Assembly: GCF_030286045.1 (NCBI RefSeq)
Contig: NZ_CP127390.1
Coordinates: 248,001-312,000, forward strand
DNA from: Propionimicrobium sp. PCR01-08-3
GTDB taxonomy: Bacteria > Actinomycetota > Actinomycetes > Propionibacteriales > Propionibacteriaceae
Length of the DNA: 64,000 nt
Direction of reading: 5' to 3'
Part shown: positions 16,184-23,475 of the stretch, one piece after another
Position numbering within the stretch: the first letter of the stretch is position 1
How the letters are laid out: each line of letters begins with the position of its first letter
Notes under the pieces: model-generated
Seen by the model: the letters and a program-made list of their open reading frames with translations, nothing else
Told to the model about the DNA's origin: nothing
Database searches by the model: none
Position numbers and translations under genes: made by a program

Positions 16184-17754
16184 TGAAATCAGCCACAGAA
16201 TTGCAACAGCCCCCGGCGGAGTTAGACCGGGGGCCGCATGCAGGAGAGAATCAGCAATCTCAAGGTTCAGATTCAGGTTCAGAACACGTTGCCAATAATA
16301 CCCCAATCGGTGCTATGGCGGCCTTCGGCCTGACTGCCGACGTCATCCCGCTTTGGGGTGAGAACCGTACCTCGCCTAGCTCTGGCCCGTTCGCACCTGG
16401 CGACGTGCCGGACGTGGAGCCGGACCCGACCGCGTATGACTATGCCCGCATGATCCAGCGCTCCGATACGGAGGATCATGCTGCTGACCACCATGATCGG
16501 CTTGAAGCCGAAGCAAGGGCAGGTGATCCGGACGCTCTGGACGAGCTGGCCAGGCCGACAGCACGGCGCTTGCTGGAGCTCGGGCGCACGCCTGGGGTGA
16601 TCCCGCTATATAGGCAGATGCGGTTCAACCAGGCGGTGGCCCCAGCCTCACGGGAGATCATGCGCCGTCAGCTTGACGGTGATGTGATGAGCGATCCCGA
16701 ACAAGTGCGCGTGGTCGAAGAGCACATGGCTGCTATCGATGAGCAAATCCGCTCGGAGGGTCACCGTATAGCTATCTCTGAATCACGTGGGGACATCCCC
16801 GATGTGCCGATGGAGGCTGGTGGTGGGGCGATCCTGGACGCTGCTGAACTGCCAGTTGCGGTGTGGGGATCTGGTCAAAACGTTCTGCTGGCCGATGGGG
16901 AGGCATTGCTGATCGGTTCCCCACAAGGCGTAGGCAAGACGACCTTGGCACAGCAGTTGGCCTTGGGATTATGCGGACTGGACAGCTATTCGGAGCTGCT
17001 CGGGCTTCCTATTAAGGAGTTGGGTGGTCCTGTTCTTTATCTTGCAATGGATCGCCCACGCCAAGCGCGCCGATCATTCACTCGCATGGTGTCCGAGGCC
17101 GATCGGGAATTGCTGGACAGCCGTTTGGTGCTCCGTGCCGGCCCGCCACCGGCGGACCTGGGGCTTGTGCCTGAGACCTTGGTGCGGTTGTGCACGGAAG
17201 TGAACGCCAAGGCGGTCGTGATCGACTCCCTGAAGGATGCCGCCATTGGCCTGTCTGATGACAAGGTCGGAGCTGGCTACAACAGAGCCCGGCAGCTCGC
17301 CATCGCTTCGGGCGTTCAGATTATCGAACTGCATCACACGCGCAAGCAGCAACAAGGCATGGCCACCAAACCGACGATCGATGACATCTACGGATCAACC
17401 TGGTTGACATCGGGAGCCGGTTCGGTGATCTTGCTCGATGGCAATCCTGGTGATCCTGTCGTCCACTTTCACCACGTCAAGACCCCAGCCGAAGAGGTCG
17501 GCCCGTTCGATGTTCATCACGACCACTTGTCCGGGCGTTCGTCTGTGTGCTCGCAACCCTCGCTGGTTGACATGGCCCACAACGAACCGATCACAGCGAA
17601 GGATGCCGCCAAGCTGCTCTACGGCTCGATCGAGCCCGGAAAGGCCGAGATTGAAAAGGCCAGGCGGAAACTTTCGGATCTCGAAAAGGCCGGCACCTTG
17701 ATGCAGTTGGCGGAGCGAACGCCCAGCGGCGCGGCGCTTTGGAGCGCGTCATGA
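16183..17754 (+). CDS. RepA-like RecA-fold ATPase (replicative helicase/loader)
   Basis: A 523-residue protein. The N-terminal ~220 residues are polar and poorly conserved. The core is a RecA-type ATPase like plasmid RepA: Walker A GSPQGVGKTTLAQQLALGL (about residue 246), Walker B-type KAVVIDSLKDAA (about 347) and ELHHTRKQQ (about 386), followed by IDDIYGSTWLTSGAGSVILL. The C-terminal 70 residues look like a winged-helix region. Hexameric RepA helicases unwind plasmid origins; the iteron array lies immediately downstream. No primase motif is obvious. The start overlaps the upstream gene by one base (TGATG). Confidence 0.8.
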   Translation: MKSATELQQPPAELDRGPHAGENQQSQGSDSGSEHVANNTPIGAMAAFGLTADVIPLWGENRTSPSSGPFAPGDVPDVEPDPTAYDYARMIQRSDTEDHAADHHDRLEAEARAGDPDALDELARPTARRLLELGRTPGVIPLYRQMRFNQAVAPASREIMRRQLDGDVMSDPEQVRVVEEHMAAIDEQIRSEGHRIAISESRGDIPDVPMEAGGGAILDAAELPVAVWGSGQNVLLADGEALLIGSPQGVGKTTLAQQLALGLCGLDSYSELLGLPIKELGGPVLYLAMDRPRQARRSFTRMVSEADRELLDSRLVLRAGPPPADLGLVPETLVRLCTEVNAKAVVIDSLKDAAIGLSDDKVGAGYNRARQLAIASGVQIIELHHTRKQQQGMATKPTIDDIYGSTWLTSGAGSVILLDGNPGDPVVHFHHVKTPAEEVGPFDVHHDHLSGRSSVCSQPSLVDMAHNEPITAKDAAKLLYGSIEPGKAEIEKARRKLSDLEKAGTLMQLAERTPSGAALWSAS

Positions 17755-17787
17755 CAGCTAAACAAAGTGCCTATCAGGGTTCCCTCA

Positions 17788-17970
17788 GGGTCACGGTCAG
17801 GGTCACGTAAGGGTTTTTTCCCGAGGCTCACGGTTGGGCTCACGCAGGCTCACGCTCCCATGTAAACGGCCTTGTCAGCGGGGTCACGCGAGGGTCACGG
17901 AGGGTCACGCACGCATCACACACCAGGGGGTCACGAAATCCCCTATCTATAGATAGGGGATGCGTGACCC
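17788..17970 (+). repeat. Iteron array, probable replication origin
   Basis: Ten copies of an octamer lie in 183 bases. GGGTCACG occurs at 17788, 17800, 17881, 17892, 17902 and 17928. GGCTCACG occurs at 17825, 17837 and 17847. An inverted copy, CGTGACCC, is at 17963-17970. Spacing inside clusters is 10-12 bases, about one helical turn. The last direct copy and the inverted copy flank a 24-bp palindrome. This is the classic form of an iteron origin, placed between the ATPase gene and the next gene. Confidence 0.85.
17938..17961. repeat. 24-bp perfect palindrome in the iteron region
   Basis: Arms of 12 bases (ATCCCCTATCTA and its complement) meet with no spacer. The palindrome is bracketed by a direct iteron ending at 17935 and an inverted iteron starting at 17963. 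It could extrude as a cruciform, form a nicking or priming site, or be an operator for the gene starting at 18016. Confidence 0.9.
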
Positions 17971-18015
17971 GGCCACTTACAAGAAACAAGAAGACCAAGA
18001 GATAAGAGGTTCAAA

Positions 18016-18693
18016 ATGCAAACAATGTCGGAACGGATACTGAACGCTGGGGTGCCGGACGCCCTCAGGAAGCTGGACGACCTCGCCGTGCATAGCAAGA
18101 GCCCTGCTATCCGCCGGATGGCTCGGGAGAGTGCTGACGATGCCCGAAGGCAAGGTGCTGGTGGTGGTCTGTTCAGCAGCAGTGCCCGTGCTGCTCGTGC
18201 TGCCCGAGCTGCGCGTGACGCGGAGGACGAGGCATACGAGAGAGTATGTGCCGAGGTGGCGGAGCTGGACCGCAAGAACAAGCGCCGTCCCGAAGGTTCG
18301 CCGTTCATCCGGTGCAGTGCCACATGTGCGAACGGTAACCCTTGCCGGAACAACTCCGGGACCGACGGACTGTGCGTGAGGCACCGCGAGGTGGCGGAAC
18401 GCCGGGCTGCGGAGGAGGAGAAGGAGGAGAAGGAGGCAGTCCGACCAGCAGTGGCCAAGCAGGTCAAACTGCCGATCAGGCCGATCAAGCGGCCCTCGCC
18501 GGCGGGTGCGGGCGCGGGCACGGCCCCGGAGCCCGTCCCCAAGGAAGAGATGGCTGCGGCTGCTGCGGCCCGCAAGAAGTCGCGCGCTGAGCGCAAGGCG
18601 CAATATGCCGCACGGGTGGCGGAGCTGGAGCTGGAGCACGGGCGTGATGGTGCCGGTGGTGCCGGTGATGGTCAGGGTGTCGGCGCCTTATGA
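18016..18693 (+). CDS. Unknown element protein with putative zinc-binding motif
   Basis: A 225-residue, charge-rich protein. The middle contains a Cys/His cluster, RCSATCANGNPCRNN then GLCVRH (about residues 95-120), resembling the C-x(n)-G-x-PC-x(n)-C-x-x-H motif found in phage and plasmid proteins and likely to bind zinc. Around it are Ala/Arg-rich and Glu/Lys-rich low-complexity stretches (about 55-75, 128-140 and 175-200) that may form helices or coiled coils. The start ATG has AAGAGG 6 bases upstream. Function unknown; its position just after the origin suggests a replication or control role. Confidence 0.6.
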   Translation: MQTMSERILNAGVPDALRKLDDLAVHSKSPAIRRMARESADDARRQGAGGGLFSSSARAARAARAARDAEDEAYERVCAEVAELDRKNKRRPEGSPFIRCSATCANGNPCRNNSGTDGLCVRHREVAERRAAEEEKEEKEAVRPAVAKQVKLPIRPIKRPSPAGAGAGTAPEPVPKEEMAAAAAARKKSRAERKAQYAARVAELELEHGRDGAGGAGDGQGVGAL

Positions 18694-18722
18694 TGCGCTG
18701 TAGGCGTGTTCTGACGAGGGAA

Positions 18723-18769
18723 GAACCCCGGCCTAGGAGTTGATCCTAGGGCCGGGGTTCCTTCGTTTT
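18723..18769 (+). terminator. Rho-independent terminator
   Basis: A long hairpin (GAACCCCGGCC and CTAGGA arms, 18723-18760, loop of about 5 bases, one extra G) is followed by a T-rich run, ending the rep-region transcript. Confidence 0.85.
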
Positions 18770-18875
18770 GTGTAAGAAACGGTCGGCGTTTCTAGACCTT
18801 GAACGGGACGTGGTGGGGTGTGGGGCGTACCCTCGCAGACGGTTTTCTATAGGACAACGTGAATATTCTGGATTC

Positions 18876-19316
18876 ATGACTACAGGGCCAGGGAAACGCC
18901 AGCAGGCACTGCTGCGGGCCGTCCACGAGGCGGGCGATCGGCCTGTGCTGGTGGTTCCACCTGGAGCTGCTATCAGTGACGCGGTGACTTGGCGCAAAGC
19001 TGCCAAGGCGTTGGCGGTCAAGGGCAAGCTCAGAGCCATCTACATCCGGCAGAAGGATGTCCGTGGACGCTGGCGCCGGCGGCTGGCGGTCGTGTCGGTT
19101 GACAGTGGCAACTTCGGAAACGTGCTGCCCAATAACAAACCTGATTGGGTGGCGATCGCTCCGCCCTCCGTCTGCTCGGAAGTCCGGGACCTGCGCCAGG
19201 CATTGATCGGCGCGCTCCTGGGCGAGTTCGTCAACCGGCCGACCGCCGAGAAGCTGTTTGCCGAGGCGATGGAGTACACCGCGGCCCATGGCCCCCAACC
19301 CGTTGATCACGGCTAG
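18876..19316 (+). CDS. Unknown element protein
   Basis: A 146-residue protein starting MTTGPGKRQQALLRAVHEAG. It is basic in the middle (IRQKDVRGRWRRRLAVVSVD), and SDAVTWRKAAKALAVKGKLR looks like a helix-turn-helix, so DNA binding is plausible. The frame is open upstream to 18768, but this segment overlaps the terminator tail; ATG 18876 is preferred. Its own promoter would lie at 18770-18875. It is the last gene of the element before the right att repeat. No family recognised. Confidence 0.55.
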   Translation: MTTGPGKRQQALLRAVHEAGDRPVLVVPPGAAISDAVTWRKAAKALAVKGKLRAIYIRQKDVRGRWRRRLAVVSVDSGNFGNVLPNNKPDWVAIAPPSVCSEVRDLRQALIGALLGEFVNRPTAEKLFAEAMEYTAAHGPQPVDHG

Positions 19317-19353
19317 CGCCGACTAGCGCCGACGCCGTCGCCCGCCTGCGAAA

Positions 19354-19373
19354 GTGTGTGCAATGTGTGTGCA
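19354..19373 (+). repeat. Candidate integrase arm-type site, right copy
   Basis: GTGTGTGCAATGTGTGTGCA matches the left copy at 11945-11964 in 19 of 20 positions and lies 107 bases inside the right att repeat, in a non-coding stretch. The surrounding 19317-19479 region has no gene; it also contains a tandem TAGCGCCGAC repeat near 19314-19332. Confidence 0.55.
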
Positions 19374-19479
19374 CACTGCTGGGGATTGTGGAATACGGGA
19401 CGGCATCAGCGGGCATGAAATGACCATGAATCGGTACGTGTGAACACCTGAAAACACGGCCTGACTAGGTATTACTTAT

Positions 19480-19527
19480 CTTTGAATCAGGACTAGCGAC
19501 GCAGGTTCGACTCCTGCCCAGGGAGCT
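19480..19527 (+). repeat. Attachment site repeat, distal side (attR)
   Basis: A perfect 48-base copy of the tRNA-Gln 3' half. Only the 3' part of the tRNA is present, so this copy cannot make a tRNA; it marks the far end of the element. Confidence 0.95.
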
Positions 19528-19638
19528 GGAATAGCAGCAACCGATGCAAGGGCTTAGAGTTGAACCGCGCGCCGAAGAACAAGCGGCGCCACCCCTGCCC
19601 GGCCGTTGGCCGGGACGCATTGTGGTGAAGGAGATTTG

Positions 19639-21138
19639 GTGAGCACTACTCCAGCTCAAGCCCCCGTGGCTGCCGTCATCGTATTGGCGGCAGGTGGCGG
19701 TACTCGAATGAAATCGAAGAGTTCGAAGCTGCTCCATCCGGTCGCAGGCCGCGCGATGCTCAGCTATTCACTCGACGCTGCTCAGACCCTGAATCCCGAC
19801 AAGTTGGTCGTGGTCGTCGGTCACATGCGCGAGCAGGTGGAAGCGCTTCTCGAAGAGAGCTATCCGCAGGCAACCATCGTCGAGCAGCCCGTGCGCAACG
19901 GAACCGGTGGCGCGGTGGCCTGTGGCATGCAGGCCCTCGGCGACATCAACCGCGAGGTTGTGGTGACCTATGGTGACGTGCCGATGCTGAGCGGCGAGAC
20001 ATTGGCCCAGTTGGTGGCCACCCACCGCGAGGGCGGCAACGCCTGCACCGTGCTGACCGCGGTTGTGCCCGATCCGACCGGGTATGGACGCATCGTCCGC
20101 GAAGGTGGTCAGGTCGCGCGCATCGTCGAGCATCGCGACGCCACTGAGGCCGAGCGGCAGATCCGGGAGATCAACTCCGGCATTTACGTGTTCGACAGCG
20201 CCGTCCTGCGCGACGGGCTCGCCAATCTCGAACCCGACAACGATCAGGGCGAGCTCTACCTGACCGACGTGCTCGGTTATGCCCGGCTGCATGAACGCAA
20301 CGTCGGCGCGTACATGACCGACGACATCTGGCAGACCGAGGGCGTCAACGATCGCGTCCAGTTGGCCCGAATGAACGCCGAAGTCAACAGGCGGATCCTG
20401 GAGCACTGGATGCTCGAAGGCGTCACCATCGTCGATCCGCACACCACGTGGATCGAGGCGGACGCAGACCTCGAACCTGACGTGACCATCTTGCCCAACA
20501 CCCAGCTGCTCGGCGCCACCTCGGTGGCCACGGGCGCGGTCATCGGCCCCGACACCACGCTGCGCGATGTCGAGGTCGGCGAGAACGCCCACGTGATCCG
20601 TACTCACGGCGAGCTGTCGGTCATCAACGCGGACGCCGAAGTCGGCCCGTTCGCGAGATTGCGTCCGGGAACCGTGCTCGGCGCGCACGGCAAGATCGGA
20701 ACGTTCGTGGAGACCAAGAATGCGCAGATCGGGGACGGCTCGAAGGTGCCGCACCTGACCTATTGCGGCGACGCGTTCATCGGTGAGGGCGTCAATGTGG
20801 GCGCCGGCACGATCTTCGCCAACTATGACGGCTCTCACAAAACTCCTACCCACCTGGGCGATTGCGTGTTCATCGGCTCGAACTCGGTGCTGGTGGCGCC
20901 GGTCGACATCGGCGACGGCGCATTCGTGGCGGCCGGCTCGGCAATCGTCGAGGATGTGCCTGCCGGTGCCTTGGCCATCGCCCGCGGACGAGAGCACCTC
21001 TCGTCCGATTGGGTGCTTCGTAAACGTGCAGGGTCAGCGGCCGCTGATGCTGCCAGCGATTCTGCCGGGGAGATCCATTCCGCGGTTGCCGAAGCTCGCG
21101 CCGCGTTGCGTGAAGAAAACCAGGAGGATGATCAGTGA
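19639..21138 (+). CDS. glmU: Bifunctional N-acetylglucosamine-1-phosphate uridyltransferase / glucosamine-1-phosphate acetyltransferase
   Basis: GlmU makes UDP-N-acetylglucosamine for peptidoglycan. The N-terminal nucleotidyltransferase domain has VLAAGGGTRMKS (about residues 17-28) and YGDVPML (about 112). The C-terminal left-handed beta helix of hexapeptide repeats carries the acetyltransferase site (VGPFARLRPGT, CVFIGSNSVLVAPVDIGDGA). The GTG at 19639 is chosen because GGAG lies 6 bases upstream; length 499. It lies 112 bases past the element boundary and overlaps prs by 4 bases. Confidence 0.96.
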   Translation: MSTTPAQAPVAAVIVLAAGGGTRMKSKSSKLLHPVAGRAMLSYSLDAAQTLNPDKLVVVVGHMREQVEALLEESYPQATIVEQPVRNGTGGAVACGMQALGDINREVVVTYGDVPMLSGETLAQLVATHREGGNACTVLTAVVPDPTGYGRIVREGGQVARIVEHRDATEAERQIREINSGIYVFDSAVLRDGLANLEPDNDQGELYLTDVLGYARLHERNVGAYMTDDIWQTEGVNDRVQLARMNAEVNRRILEHWMLEGVTIVDPHTTWIEADADLEPDVTILPNTQLLGATSVATGAVIGPDTTLRDVEVGENAHVIRTHGELSVINADAEVGPFARLRPGTVLGAHGKIGTFVETKNAQIGDGSKVPHLTYCGDAFIGEGVNVGAGTIFANYDGSHKTPTHLGDCVFIGSNSVLVAPVDIGDGAFVAAGSAIVEDVPAGALAIARGREHLSSDWVLRKRAGSAAADAASDSAGEIHSAVAEARAALREENQEDDQ

Positions 21139-22121
21139 GCGGTGTGAAGCGTCCCACGGACAAGCACCTGATGCTATTCACCGGGCGGGCCAACCCCGAG
21201 CTCGCCCAAGCCGTGGCCGAGCTCATGGGGGTCGAGCTGACGCCCAGCCGCTTGATCACCTACGCCAACTCCGAGGTCTACGTGCGTTACGAGGAGTCGG
21301 TGCGCGGTTCGGACGCGTTCGTCATTCAGTCGCATCCGGCCCCGGTCAACGAATGGCTGATGGAGCAGCTCATCATGGTGGACGCGCTGAAGCGCGCCTC
21401 CGCCAAGCGGATCACCGTCGTCGCACCCTGCTACCCCTACGCGCGGCAGGACAAGAAGCATCTCGGACGCGAGCCCATCTCGGCCCGCCTGATCGCGGAC
21501 CTGTATTGGGCGGCCGGCGCCGACCGGATCATGAGCGTCGACCTGCACACCGCGCAGATTCAGGGCTTCTTCAACGGTCCGCTCGATCACCTGACTGCCC
21601 TGCCGGTGCTGGCCGACTACGTGAAGACCAAGTACGACTGCGAAAAGATGACCATCGTGAGCCCCGATGCGGGACGCGTCCGGTTGGCCGACAACTGGAG
21701 TGATCGGCTGCACGCACCACTGGCGATCATCCACAAGCGGCATGATCCGACGGTGGCCAACGAGGTCAAGGTGCACGAGGTCGTCGGTGAAGTCGCCGGA
21801 CGCACCTGTCTGCTGGTGGACGACATGGTCGACACCGCCGGCACGATCTGCCAGGCGGCCGAGGCATTGTTCCAGCACGGTGCGGCAAAGGTCATCGTGG
21901 CCGCGACCCACGCGATCTTGTCGGGGCCTGCAGCTCAGCGGCTGAACGTCGTGCCATTCGAGGAAGTCATCTTCACCAACACGCTGCCCGTTCCCGACGG
22001 CGTGCAGGTCGAGAACATGACGGTGCTCTCGGTGGCGCCGTTGCTCGCCCAGGCGATTCACGAGGTCTTCGAAGACGGCTCGGTTGCCAGCCTTTTCGAT
22101 GGGGGCTCCCAGTACTGCTAA
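21135..22121 (+). CDS. prs: Ribose-phosphate pyrophosphokinase
   Basis: Prs makes PRPP from ribose-5-phosphate and ATP for nucleotide, histidine, tryptophan and (in actinobacteria) arabinan synthesis. The PRPP-binding loop LLVDDMVDTAGTICQAAEAL (about residue 220) is intact, and the flexible loop APCYPYARQDKKHLGREPIS (about 97) is present. Length 328 is normal. The start overlaps the glmU stop by 4 bases, matching the conserved actinobacterial glmU-prs pair. Confidence 0.97.
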   Translation: MSGVKRPTDKHLMLFTGRANPELAQAVAELMGVELTPSRLITYANSEVYVRYEESVRGSDAFVIQSHPAPVNEWLMEQLIMVDALKRASAKRITVVAPCYPYARQDKKHLGREPISARLIADLYWAAGADRIMSVDLHTAQIQGFFNGPLDHLTALPVLADYVKTKYDCEKMTIVSPDAGRVRLADNWSDRLHAPLAIIHKRHDPTVANEVKVHEVVGEVAGRTCLLVDDMVDTAGTICQAAEALFQHGAAKVIVAATHAILSGPAAQRLNVVPFEEVIFTNTLPVPDGVQVENMTVLSVAPLLAQAIHEVFEDGSVASLFDGGSQYC

Positions 22122-22236
22122 CGTTGGCCGTGCACTTGGCGAGGGGAACGCGTATGCGAACCCGTGATCGACTGGTTGGCGGCCCACTTGCGGCCGCGTC
22201 CTCCTCCCGAAGACTTACGGAGTTGAGGAGATAGCG

Positions 22237-22863
22237 ATGGTTGATGTCATCGATCTGAGCGCGGAAGCCCGCGAAGAGTTCGGCAAGGGCGCTGCCCGCC
22301 GTATCCGCCGTGCCGACAAGGTGCCGGCTGTGCTGTATGCCAATGGCCACGAGCCGGTGCATGTCACCTTGCAGGGTCACGAGTCGATGCTGGCGCTGCG
22401 CCAGGCGAACGCGCTGCTGAACGTCAAGCTGCCCGACGGCACCGAGCAGTTGGCGCTGCCGAAGCAGGTCGTCCGCCACCCGGTGTCGGGCAATCTGGTG
22501 CACGTTGATCTGCTGATGGTCTTCCGCGGCGAGCGGGTCAGCGTTCAGGTGCCTGTCGTCATCATCGGTGAGGCCGTGCCCGATGCCCTGGTCAACACCG
22601 AGCGCAACGAGATCACCCTGAACGCGGAGGCCACCAACATTCCGTCTCGCGTGGAGGTTTCGATCGAGGGCCTGCAGGTCGGATCGCAGATCATGGTCGG
22701 CGACATCGCGCTGCCCGAGGGCGCCGAGCTGGACGATGATCCCGAGGCTCTGGTCGTCAGCATCAACGCTGCGGCTTCGGTCGAGGACATGCTCGAGACC
22801 GGTGAAGAGGCGGAAGAGGTCGTCGAGGAGCCCGAGGCCGCCGAGGGTGAATCCGAGGAGTGA
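22237..22863 (+). CDS. rplY: 50S ribosomal protein L25, general stress protein Ctc form
   Basis: L25 binds 5S rRNA. This 208-residue form has the L25 domain (EAREEFGKGAARRIRRADKV near residue 8, YANGHEPVHVTL near 34) followed by the TL5/Ctc C-terminal beta domain and a Glu-rich tail (GEEAEEVVEEPEAAEGE), as in actinobacterial homologues. A ribosome binding site (GAGGAG) precedes the ATG. Its stop overlaps the pth start by 4 bases. Confidence 0.95.
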   Translation: MVDVIDLSAEAREEFGKGAARRIRRADKVPAVLYANGHEPVHVTLQGHESMLALRQANALLNVKLPDGTEQLALPKQVVRHPVSGNLVHVDLLMVFRGERVSVQVPVVIIGEAVPDALVNTERNEITLNAEATNIPSRVEVSIEGLQVGSQIMVGDIALPEGAELDDDPEALVVSINAAASVEDMLETGEEAEEVVEEPEAAEGESEE

Positions 22864-23453
22864 GCACCTGGCTGCTCGCAGGGCTGGGTAACCCCGGCCC
22901 GGAGTATGAACGAACCCGGCACAACGTCGGATTCATGATCGCAGATGAGCTCGCCCGGCGTGCCCGGGCGAGCTTCTCCGCACCCCGGGGCATGCGTGCC
23001 TCGGTCGCCGAGACCGTGATTTCGGCAGCGGGTGTGGGTGTGCCGCCCGGCGACAAGTTGGTGCTGACGAAACCCCGAACCTTCATGAACGAGTCGGGTC
23101 AGGCCGTCGGCAAACTCGCGTCCTTCTTCAAGGTGCCGCCCGACCATGTGATCATCGCGCACGATGAGATCGACCTCGAGTTCGGTCAGCTACGCGCCAA
23201 GTTCGGTGGCGGAGACAATGGCCACAACGGGCTGAAGTCGGTGCGCGCGCATCTGCGCACCGGCGACTTCTACCGCGTCCGGTTCGGGGTCGGACGCCCA
23301 ACCGGCCATCACGCGGCCGCGGGCTATGTGCTCGACAGATTCCCGGCGTCCATGCGCGAGGATCTGGCGGTCGAGGTGCAGCGGGCCGCGGACGCCTGCG
23401 AGACCCTGATGACCGAAGGTCTCCCGGCCACCCAGAACAAGTTCAACAGTTGA
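22860..23453 (+). CDS. pth: Peptidyl-tRNA hydrolase
   Basis: Pth releases peptides from prematurely dropped peptidyl-tRNA. The signature GLGNPGPEYERTRHNVGFM (His of the active site in RHN, about residue 20) and the KPRTFMNESGQAV block (about 74) are present, with the catalytic Asp in HDEIDLEFG. Length 197 is normal. The start overlaps rplY by 4 bases; rplY-pth is a conserved pair. Confidence 0.96.
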   Translation: MSTWLLAGLGNPGPEYERTRHNVGFMIADELARRARASFSAPRGMRASVAETVISAAGVGVPPGDKLVLTKPRTFMNESGQAVGKLASFFKVPPDHVIIAHDEIDLEFGQLRAKFGGGDNGHNGLKSVRAHLRTGDFYRVRFGVGRPTGHHAAAGYVLDRFPASMREDLAVEVQRAADACETLMTEGLPATQNKFNS

Positions 23454-23475
23454 CCACTCGACCTAGGCTGGACCG

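Larger units (their letters stand above)
11829..19527. mobile_element. Integrated replicative element in tRNA-Gln
   Basis: A 7.7 kb element bounded by 48-bp direct repeats of the tRNA-Gln 3' half. Leftward genes: integrase, a conserved hypothetical and a regulator-like protein. Rightward genes: an excisionase-like protein, a 289-residue protein, a small membrane protein, a helix-turn-helix protein, a RepA-like ATPase, a zinc-motif protein and a 146-residue protein. An iteron array with a large palindrome follows the ATPase gene. There are no visible capsid, terminase, relaxase or FtsK/Tra genes. The layout resembles phage satellites and small integrative plasmids of actinobacteria. Removing it would place tRNA-Gln directly upstream of glmU. 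Confidence 0.9.

Noticed and set aside
18168-18225. Ala/Arg codon repeat inside the zinc-motif gene as a DNA repeat element
   Set aside because: It is in-frame low complexity in a coding region and does not occur outside it.
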